A stretch of DNA of 64,000 nt from an uncultured Erythrobacter sp. (GTDB taxonomy: Bacteria > Pseudomonadota > Alphaproteobacteria > Sphingomonadales > Sphingomonadaceae): NCBI GenBank assembly GCA_947502815.1, contig CANNBH010000001.1:1518818-1582817 (forward strand), written 5' to 3'. Below, in pieces: positions 26,005-32,881 of this stretch (position 1 is its first letter; each line of letters opens with the position of its first letter). The position numbers and the translations under genes were made by a program. The notes under the pieces were generated by a model that saw only the letters and a list, made by a program, of their open reading frames with translations, was not told the DNA's origin and did no database searches.

Positions 26005-29000
26005 TTAGTTTTGGCTAACCGTAATGCTGTTGCCCGTGCCGGCCTGATTGACGGTTGAGAAGTTGCCGTCAGAGCCTTGTGTCACGGTCGTGGTGTTGGT
26101 CGCACCGCTTTGCGTGATCAGACTGGTGTTGAGATCACCCGTTTGGAAGAGCTCTGCGAACTGGCTGTCACCGCTCTGCGTGATTGTTGACGTGCCGTTG
26201 TCGCCCTCTTGGTTGATGTCGACAGAATTGTTCGTGCCGCCAGCAGCCATAGTCAGCGTCGAGGTGTTGCCCTGACCGATTTGATCGATGAACGCCACGT
26301 CGCCTGTGCCAAGCTGAGTTATGGTCGAGGTGTGATCATCGCCGTCTTGGAGCAATGTGGCCTCGTTGCCGTCACCGCCTTGCGTGGTGGTTGAGGTGTT
26401 GCCCAGCCCGCCTTGGGTTAGAGTGAACACCTGATTGACACCGCTTTGCGCGACGGTTGAAGCGTTTTCGTCACCGACCTGTGTTGAGGTCACGGTTTGG
26501 TTGTCACCATCTTGAGTGATGGTGCTTTCATTGGTGAAGAAGTTGGGTGAAAGCAGGTCAAACCCTTCTTGCGTCACGGTCGCCGTGCTGTTGGTCGCGT
26601 TCTGCGTAATGGCTGAGTTGTTAAAGCCAACTGGCCCAAGCTGCGTCACATTCGAGGTGCTGTTTGCGCCGAACTGCGTGACAAGCGAGCGGTTGCCTTC
26701 TGCTGCCTGGCTCACAACCGCTGTGCTGTCCGATGCAAACTGCGCCACTTCTGAGAAGCTGTCGTCTGAGGACTGGGTAACGTCTGCATTACCACTCAAA
26801 GCGGTTTGAATGATAAGCGAGGTGTTGCCATCGCCATCTTGTTCAATGTCAGCAAGACCGAGCCCGCCGCTTTGGGTGATCGTCGAAGCGTTTCCAACGC
26901 CGCCGGTCAGAACAATCGCGTTGTTATTACCATTGCTTTGAGTAACCTCAGAGCTGTTGCCATCACCAACCTGTGTAACATTAGCGCCTTCCCCACTTCC
27001 GGTCTGCGTAATGATGCTGGTGTCGGTGGTGCCAGAGCCATCAAGGTCGATGCCCTCTTGGCTGACTGTCGCGAAATTGGCTGAGCCTGCTTGATTGACG
27101 GTTGAGCTTGCGCCCTCTCCGACCTGACTGACGGCGGCAGTTTCAGCTGTGCCCGTTTGCGTCACGAAAGAGGTGTTGCCATCGCCAGTTTGGAAAGTGT
27201 CAGCGTCGTTAGCAACGCTGAACTGAGTTATCTCTGAGGTGTTATCATCACCTGATTGAACCACATTGGCATCGTTTAAGCCTAGGGCACCACTCTGTTG
27301 GTTGACGATCGAGCTGTTGTTGTCGCCACCTTGATTGACGAAGATGTCGCCTTCATTGCCAGCTTGAATGGCGTTCGAGAAGTTGTCTTCACCGGTCTGA
27401 TCAAGGTCAACATTGCCGTCCGTGCCGCTCTGCGTGATGAAGCTTGTGTTCTCCACGCCCGATTGGTTCACATCGGCAAAGTTGCTGTCGTTGTTCTGCG
27501 TAACTTCGCTGCGGCCGTTCAGGCCAGCTTGAAGGACAACCGCCTGTTGATCGGTGCCGGTTTGCGCGACGATGGATGTGTCTTCGTCGCCCTGCTGGGT
27601 GACCGTCACATCGCTGAGGCTATCGGCCTGTGTCACGGTCGATGAGTTTGCATCGCCGTCTTGTGAGACGGTTGCGGTCACATCTGTGCCCGACTGGGTG
27701 ATGCCTGAAGAGTTACCAACGCCGCCGGTGATCAGCGAGGCTGTGCTAAGCGAGCCGCTTTGCGCAACAAAAGAGCTGTTGTTGTCGCCCACTTGTTCAA
27801 CATCAGCGGTGTTTTGATCGCCCGATTGCAGAACCGTGCTGCTGTTCGCTGCAAGGCTGCCATCAAGGTCGAACCCGGTTTGGGTGACTGTGGCGGTGTT
27901 GTCATCATCAAGCTGGTTGATGGTCGAGCTGTCGAAATCGCCGTTCTGCGTGATCGTCGCCGTGACGTTGTCAGCGACATCAGTTTCAAGACCTTGCGTG
28001 GTGACGCTGGAGTTGAAATTGCCTGTCTGCGTCAGCGTGTGTGTGCTGTCTTCGCTGTCCTGATCGACAGTGGCGAAGTTGTCATCGCCGCCCTGTGTGA
28101 TGGTGCTGGTGTTGTTGTCATCACCCGGCCCGGAGAAATCGACCCCTTGGCCCAAAACACGCGCAGTGTTGCGATTGCCAGACTGAGTAATTGTGCTGGT
28201 CTGATCGTCTGAGACATCGCCCTGAATGACGCTGGCAATATTGTCATCGCCAGACTGAAGGATCGTGCTGATGCTGTCTTCGGATCCCTGATCGGTGTCA
28301 GCAGTGTTGCCATTGCCCGATTGCGTGTGAGTGATGGTCGAATCGTCATCATCTTGGAACGCGACCGAACTGTTGCCATCGCCGCTTTGCGTGATGAGCA
28401 CGATGCCGCGGTCGGTGTTGCCGTCCTGATCGACAAAGCTGGTGTTGCCGGTGCCCGATTGAATGACATCGACATCGCTGTCTTCACCATCTTGAAGAAT
28501 GGTCGACGAATTGTCCGCGGCCGTTTGCAAAACATTGGCGTCGTTGGTGTTTTGCGATTGGGTGATGTCGGAGAAATTGTTGTCGCCGTCTTGGCTAACG
28601 GTTGCGATTTGATCGTCACCCGCCTGTTCAACCAGCGAGGTCACATTCGTGCCCGCAACCTGAGTCACGGTCGCCGTTGCTGTATCGCCGGTTTGAATGA
28701 CCAGGCTGACCGCGTCGGTCGTCGGTGCTTCCTGCCGGATAATCGCTGTGCCAGCCACGCCGGATTGATCAATGAACGAACCTGTTCCCGAACCGAAACC
28801 GGACCCCGTGCCGTCTTGGATCACGTCAGCGGAGTTGCTCGCGCCGCCGCCGGCGTTCACCTGAGAAATTTCAGAATTCATCCCAACGCTGGGGCCGTCC
28901 TGTTCAACGGTAGCGATATTGTCGCCGGTTTGGGTGATTTCGGAGAAACCATCCGTGCCGTTCTGATTAACAATCGCTTCGTTGGAGATGCCGTCACCGC

Positions 29001-29172
29001 TCAAAACGGTGCCGTCCTGCGTAACAACCGAACCGTTATTGGTTCCGGGCTGGTTAACGATGGCAGAGTTGGCGTTGCCCGTTTGATCAACGGTGCTGTT
29101 GTTCTGCGCATAGGCCTGCGCAGAAACGCTCAGCGCCAAAACAGACGCGCTAGCAAAGATAATATTTTTCAC
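26005..29172 (-). CDS. giant curlin-repeat protein (predicted secreted amyloid-like adhesin)
   Basis: A 1055-residue protein with a signal peptide (cleavage near AQAYAQ, residue 23) followed almost wholly by repeats of about 11 residues around Q-x-G-x-x-N-x-S-x-(I/V)-T. Pairs of these make the 22-residue strand-turn-strand unit of curlins such as CsgA. By length there are roughly 90 single strands, or about 45 units, against five in CsgA. The mature part has no Lys, Cys, Trp or Tyr that I can find, about six Arg, and many Asp. The start is GTG 29172, just after GGGGGA. No csgB, csgE, csgF or csgG gene is in the window. A beta-solenoid or amyloid fibre in the matrix is the likely role. Confidence 0.9.
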   Translation of the reverse strand: MKNIIFASASVLALSVSAQAYAQNNSTVDQTGNANSAIVNQPGTNNGSVVTQDGTVLSGDGISNEAIVNQNGTDGFSEITQTGDNIATVEQDGPSVGMNSEISQVNAGGGASNSADVIQDGTGSGFGSGTGSFIDQSGVAGTAIIRQEAPTTDAVSLVIQTGDTATATVTQVAGTNVTSLVEQAGDDQIATVSQDGDNNFSDITQSQNTNDANVLQTAADNSSTILQDGEDSDVDVIQSGTGNTSFVDQDGNTDRGIVLITQSGDGNSSVAFQDDDDSTITHTQSGNGNTADTDQGSEDSISTILQSGDDNIASVIQGDVSDDQTSTITQSGNRNTARVLGQGVDFSGPGDDNNTSTITQGGDDNFATVDQDSEDSTHTLTQTGNFNSSVTTQGLETDVADNVTATITQNGDFDSSTINQLDDDNTATVTQTGFDLDGSLAANSSTVLQSGDQNTADVEQVGDNNSSFVAQSGSLSTASLITGGVGNSSGITQSGTDVTATVSQDGDANSSTVTQADSLSDVTVTQQGDEDTSIVAQTGTDQQAVVLQAGLNGRSEVTQNNDSNFADVNQSGVENTSFITQSGTDGNVDLDQTGEDNFSNAIQAGNEGDIFVNQGGDNNSSIVNQQSGALGLNDANVVQSGDDNTSEITQFSVANDADTFQTGDGNTSFVTQTGTAETAAVSQVGEGASSTVNQAGSANFATVSQEGIDLDGSGTTDTSIITQTGSGEGANVTQVGDGNSSEVTQSNGNNNAIVLTGGVGNASTITQSGGLGLADIEQDGDGNTSLIIQTALSGNADVTQSSDDSFSEVAQFASDSTAVVSQAAEGNRSLVTQFGANSTSNVTQLGPVGFNNSAITQNATNSTATVTQEGFDLLSPNFFTNESTITQDGDNQTVTSTQVGDENASTVAQSGVNQVFTLTQGGLGNTSTTTQGGDGNEATLLQDGDDHTSTITQLGTGDVAFIDQIGQGNTSTLTMAAGGTNNSVDINQEGDNGTSTITQSGDSQFAELFQTGDLNTSLITQSGATNTTTVTQGSDGNFSTVNQAGTGNSITVSQN
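26008..29100 (-). repeat. in-frame tandem repeats of the curlin-type unit
   Basis: A degenerate 33-base (11-codon) repeat, doubled to 66 bases, runs through the whole mature coding region. The copies differ in sequence while keeping Q, G and N positions, which points to old duplication kept by selection on the protein rather than to a recent nucleotide-level expansion. A few units are interrupted by short insertions such as GFDLDGSLAAN and DFSGPGDDNN. Confidence 0.85.
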
Positions 29173-29186
29173 AGATTTCCCCCGGT

Positions 29187-29202
29187 TGGTGGCTCACCAC
29201 CA
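29187..29202 (-). promoter_or_regulatory. hairpin in the leader of the curlin-repeat gene
   Basis: A 6-bp perfect inverted repeat (TGGTGG / CCACCA) with a 4-base loop sits just upstream of the GGGGGA ribosome site of the GTG start. In the mRNA it would form a small stem beside the ribosome site. A role in translation control is possible but unproven. Confidence 0.35.
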
Positions 29203-29337
29203 TCAAAAACTCGTTTTGCGACCCGAGCGCGGAGGCTTTTAGCCTTCCGTTAGGAGAAAACGACTAACAGGAACACTGGCACAGGTAAATACACTTATCG
29301 CAAGGTTTTCCGCTTGTAGGGCATGCCCACGCAGCGG

Positions 29338-30357
29338 TCAGATTAGGCCGTGACGCGCCAATCCCTCGGCCAATATCGTCTCGATCAGGTCTTCTTGCGT
29401 CCAACCTGCCATCACTGCCGCGCGGCCAAAGACCTTTTGCGACCACAAATTGCAGTTTAGGTTGAGCTCAAGGAACGTGATCTCGCCCGTTTCTTCGTTC
29501 ACGCGGAATTCGAACCGGCCATAATCAAACGGGCGATATTCCTGCCAGACCCGCTTTGTCAGTTCAGAAATGCGGGCGACCATTTCAGGATCGGTGAACG
29601 GATCGAGCGAGTATTTCTGGCTGCGGTCGACCAAGTCGCGTTTTTCGTAATAGGTGCGAAGATGCGAAGGGTCTGCCTGTCTGAAAATCAGCATGGGCAG
29701 GATCTGCGGCTCACCATTGATCGTGACAACCGGAACTTCGACATCGCTGCCGTCCAGAAACGGTTCGACAATGGCGTCTTGCCCGCCGTTTGCCGGGTCT
29801 TCGTGGATGCGTTTGACAGCTGCGGCGACACTGTCCCAATCACGCGCGTCCTCAACCCCCCAGCTGGCGGAGGAGTTGTTCGGCTTCACCACATAACGCG
29901 ATGCTTTGGGCAAACCCTCGGCAGAGACAGGCGCGCCTTTGCGATAGACTGCCCACGGAGCCGTGGGAACGTCTGCCTGTGCGGCTGACCTTTTGGCGAG
30001 ATGCTTATCGTCCGACAGCCCGCGAAGAATGGGGTTGGCCCCCAAATACGGGATGCCGGCTTTTTCGCACAAGAGCGGAACAAGCATCTCAGAATTGAAA
30101 AATCCAGCGCGGTTCAAAAGCGGAAACACGAAGTCGATGCCCGAGGGGGCATCGAACAAAATGTCATGCGTTTGAGATATCTCGAGGTTCAGACCCAACC
30201 CCTCCAGCACTCTGCGCATTTCCTGATGGTAATAGGCGTGGTTCCCATCCTTCGGATGCAATTCGCCTTCCCATAGCGCGTTTTTCGCCAGGAACAGGAT
30301 TTTCAGCCGCTCTTTGGCTGCATCAGGAATACGTAATGGGTTCAATTTTTGCGGCAT
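29338..30357 (-). CDS. ATP-grasp enzyme related to D-alanine-D-alanine ligases
   Basis: A 339-residue ATP-grasp protein. An N-terminal Rossmann-like part carries FLAKNALWEGELHP. The ATP-grasp domain follows, with LSDDKHLAKR (lid region), YVVKPNNSSASWGV (ATP-binding lysine) and metal ligands in GRFEFRVNEETGEITFLELNLNCN. This final E-x-N-x-N pattern matches carboxylate-amine ligases of the Ddl type. Neither ddl nor its murein neighbours are here, so it is probably not the essential peptidoglycan ligase. It faces away from the PLP-enzyme gene. The product is unknown. Confidence 0.8.
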   Translation of the reverse strand: MPQKLNPLRIPDAAKERLKILFLAKNALWEGELHPKDGNHAYYHQEMRRVLEGLGLNLEISQTHDILFDAPSGIDFVFPLLNRAGFFNSEMLVPLLCEKAGIPYLGANPILRGLSDDKHLAKRSAAQADVPTAPWAVYRKGAPVSAEGLPKASRYVVKPNNSSASWGVEDARDWDSVAAAVKRIHEDPANGGQDAIVEPFLDGSDVEVPVVTINGEPQILPMLIFRQADPSHLRTYYEKRDLVDRSQKYSLDPFTDPEMVARISELTKRVWQEYRPFDYGRFEFRVNEETGEITFLELNLNCNLWSQKVFGRAAVMAGWTQEDLIETILAEGLARHGLI

Positions 30358-30539
30358 GGGGTAGGGTAATTCTCTGCCTGAAATTGCAAGACCCGATCGA
30401 TCGGTAAGCGGGCAGCGAGCGCTTTAGGCAATGCGCGGTGCTGAGGCCAGCCGAATTTGCTGTTTTCTTGCAGGGCAGCTTTGTCTAAACCGATTCTGCA
30501 GCGACGCAGATCGCGTTATCGGGCAGCTAAGAACCCGAA

Positions 30540-32060
30540 ATGCATCACGCGTTATTCAGGCGAGTGCGCTCAAATTCGGGATCGAAAACTATCTCTCAAA
30601 TCAGGCTAAGTCGGCCCCATGCGGGCTTTGAATTTGCGGCAGCTGATCGCCGCCTTATCAAATCCCTCTCAAGCGGCGGCGATGCGCGCATCAAATTGCA
30701 GGCGGAAACGGGGCTCAACATCTATCTGTCTGGGCCTTACCCGCGCGATGTGATTGCCTATTCCTCTTCGACGGTTAGCGATATTTCACCCGCCGCCTTT
30801 GATCATTTGCGCGACCTCGGCCCAGAACAAAGTGATTATGCGCAAAATGATTATGCGCATTGGTTGGCCAATTTGGCGCTGCGGATTAAGACTGCGTTTC
30901 AGATTGGCCAGCATGCCGAAGTGGTGTTTGCCCCATCGGGAACCGATCTTGAATATGTCAGCTTGGCGGCTGTCACCGGCCTTGGCGCGGGCGGGGTGCA
31001 CAATATCCTGCTGGGCGCGGACGAAATTGGCAGCGGGTGCGTCCATTCGGCCCGGGCGCGGTATTTTGCGCGCGAAACGGCATTGGGAAATCTGGTTTCG
31101 GCGGGTCAGGACGTGCCCGGATTTGGCGATGTCAGCATGATCGATGTTCCGGTCAGATGCGGCGCCGGGCAAAGGCGGTCCAGCGCCGAGATTACGCACG
31201 ATATGATCCGCGAAATTGAATCGGCACAGCGGGCTGGGAAACACAGTTTGGTTCATGGTGTCCATGGATCAAAAACGGGTTTGGTGCTGCCCGGATTATC
31301 CGACATCGAAGCTATGAAGACGCGTTTCGGCGACGATGTTACCTTTGTTATCGATGCGTGTCAGGCGCGCATAACCCAACCCGCCATCGCCGGTTATCTC
31401 GCGCGCGGGGCGATCGTGTTGATGACGGGGTCCAAATTTGTCGGCGCGCCGCCGTTCAATGGTTGGGCGCTGGTTCCGCCTGCATTGATTGACCGTGCCC
31501 GCGATTTGCCAAAGGGGCTTTCTACCATTTTTCGCAGTGCAGAATGGCCGAAACGGTGGCCGGGCGCTGAGATATTGCCTGACACAGACAATCTGTCGCT
31601 TGCGCTGCGGCTAGAGGCGGCGGTGTTTGAGTTGGAGCGTTTCCAGCGGATCGAGATGGAGCGCGTGACCGCCATCATTGCCGAATTTGAAGCGGCCGTT
31701 ACCCACTGTCTGATCGAAAAATTGCCCGCCAAACGAGTATGCCCAGGCGGGGCAGGCGCTGATTTGCCGATCGAAATGCGCACTCTGGTTACGCTGGATG
31801 TCAGCCAAATGCCGGGTCTTGCGACATTCGATGAGGCCAAGGCTGTTCACGCCAAACTTGCTCTGGATGGCATTCGTCTGGGGCAGCCGGTCAAATGCGT
31901 AGCGTTGGACGACAATCGCGGGTGGGGTGGAACATTGCGGTTGGGCCTGTCTATGCCAATGATAACCAATTGGGCGGAGCAACCGATCGAGCAGGTGCGC
32001 AGCAGTTTGGAGCAAGACATGGCCCGCATTGCCCATGCGATTAAGGCTGCCGTCGCTTGA
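30540..32060 (+). CDS. fold-type I PLP-dependent enzyme of unknown function
   Basis: A 506-residue protein with the large-domain features of class V aminotransferase-like PLP enzymes. FAPSGTDLEYVSLAAV suggests the phosphate-binding start, and FVIDACQARI carries the PLP-nitrogen aspartate. VLMTGSKFVGAPPFNGW contains the presumed Schiff-base lysine, Lys299. I cannot name a substrate. The first 50 residues look unlike the fold, and the true start may be later, but no other ATG is available there. The gene is divergent from the ATP-grasp gene, 182 bases apart; a joint pathway is conceivable. Confidence 0.72.
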   Translation: MHHALFRRVRSNSGSKTISQIRLSRPHAGFEFAAADRRLIKSLSSGGDARIKLQAETGLNIYLSGPYPRDVIAYSSSTVSDISPAAFDHLRDLGPEQSDYAQNDYAHWLANLALRIKTAFQIGQHAEVVFAPSGTDLEYVSLAAVTGLGAGGVHNILLGADEIGSGCVHSARARYFARETALGNLVSAGQDVPGFGDVSMIDVPVRCGAGQRRSSAEITHDMIREIESAQRAGKHSLVHGVHGSKTGLVLPGLSDIEAMKTRFGDDVTFVIDACQARITQPAIAGYLARGAIVLMTGSKFVGAPPFNGWALVPPALIDRARDLPKGLSTIFRSAEWPKRWPGAEILPDTDNLSLALRLEAAVFELERFQRIEMERVTAIIAEFEAAVTHCLIEKLPAKRVCPGGAGADLPIEMRTLVTLDVSQMPGLATFDEAKAVHAKLALDGIRLGQPVKCVALDDNRGWGGTLRLGLSMPMITNWAEQPIEQVRSSLEQDMARIAHAIKAAVA

Positions 32061-32160
32061 TTGACCGGGCGATTGCCCTCTGGGCATTCCCCGATAGAGA
32101 TTGCAATTCAGTGCGATAGGGGCAAGACCATAGCCAAACACCCGGCAAAGGGAGAGTGCT

Positions 32161-32796
32161 ATGGGGTTGGGGACTTGGTACGATGCGCATGTGATGCCGC
32201 GCCTTATCCGCTGCGTTTGCGGCACGGGTCAGGTGATGAAACGCCGGTCAGCCATTGTGCCATTGGCACGCGGCGACGTGTTTGAATTGGGCTGTGGCGG
32301 CGGCATCAATCAGGAATTCTACGACGTCAACGCCATCACATCCTTTGCCGGAATTGATCCGCATGGCGCATTGTTGGAAAACGCGAGAGAAACGGCGCAG
32401 GTCAAAGGTTGGCCCGCCGATCTGCGCGAAGGGATTGGGGAAGATATTCCGTTCCCATCAAGCTTTTTCGATACGGTCGTGTGCACTTTCACCTTGTGCT
32501 CTGTGCAAGAGCCGGGCCGGGTGCTGTCCGAAATGCACCGCATTTTGCGCCCCGGCGGTCAGGTCCTGTTTTTGGAACATGGCCGTTCACCCGATACCGA
32601 TGTTGCCAAATGGCAGGACCGGATTGAGCCGGTTTGGAAACGAATGGCAGGCGGCTGCCATTTGACCCGGCCAATTGGGTCGGCGTTTCGCGGGGCGGGA
32701 TTTGAAGTGGAACCGATGGGGCAGGGGTATCTGCCCAAGGCTCCCAAATTTGCGATGTGGAACGAATGGGGCGTGGCGCGGCGACCCGGCATTTGA
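32161..32796 (+). CDS. class I SAM-dependent methyltransferase
   Basis: A 211-residue Rossmann-fold methyltransferase. SAM motif I is VFELGCGGG at residues 40-48, followed by FAGIDPHGALLENA (motif II) and FPSSFFDTVVCTFTLCSV (motif IV region). MHRILRPGGQVLFLEHGRSPD is the post-motif pattern shared with UbiE and phosphatidylethanolamine methyltransferase relatives. The acceptor is not predictable. Its stop is followed by a strong bidirectional terminator shared with rne. Confidence 0.85.
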   Translation: MGLGTWYDAHVMPRLIRCVCGTGQVMKRRSAIVPLARGDVFELGCGGGINQEFYDVNAITSFAGIDPHGALLENARETAQVKGWPADLREGIGEDIPFPSSFFDTVVCTFTLCSVQEPGRVLSEMHRILRPGGQVLFLEHGRSPDTDVAKWQDRIEPVWKRMAGGCHLTRPIGSAFRGAGFEVEPMGQGYLPKAPKFAMWNEWGVARRPGI

Positions 32797-32829
32797 GTGC
32801 CGTTTGATACAGGTTTTGTAATGGCAAAG

Positions 32830-32868
32830 AAAAGGGGCCGGGAAAGCGAACTTTCCCGGCCCCTTTTT
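32830..32868. terminator. bidirectional rho-independent terminator
   Basis: A perfect 17-bp stem (32830-32846 with 32851-32867) encloses a CGAA tetraloop. A T-run follows on the plus strand, and an A-rich flank on the other side gives a T-run on the minus strand. It lies between the convergent methyltransferase and rne genes and should end both transcripts. Confidence 0.93.
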
Positions 32869-32881
32869 AAAATTGTGCAGT

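Noticed and set aside
26005..29172. Possible CRISPR array because of regular repetition
   Set aside because: The repetition is an in-frame degenerate protein repeat with an open frame throughout, not identical repeats with unique spacers.
28321..29253. Long plus-strand open frame opposite the curlin-repeat gene
   Set aside because: It is the antisense shadow of the repetitive gene; its repeats mirror the 11-codon period and it has no family resemblance.
29338..30357. The essential D-alanine-D-alanine ligase (ddl)
   Set aside because: The usual murein and division neighbours are absent and key regions diverge; I kept the broader ATP-grasp call.
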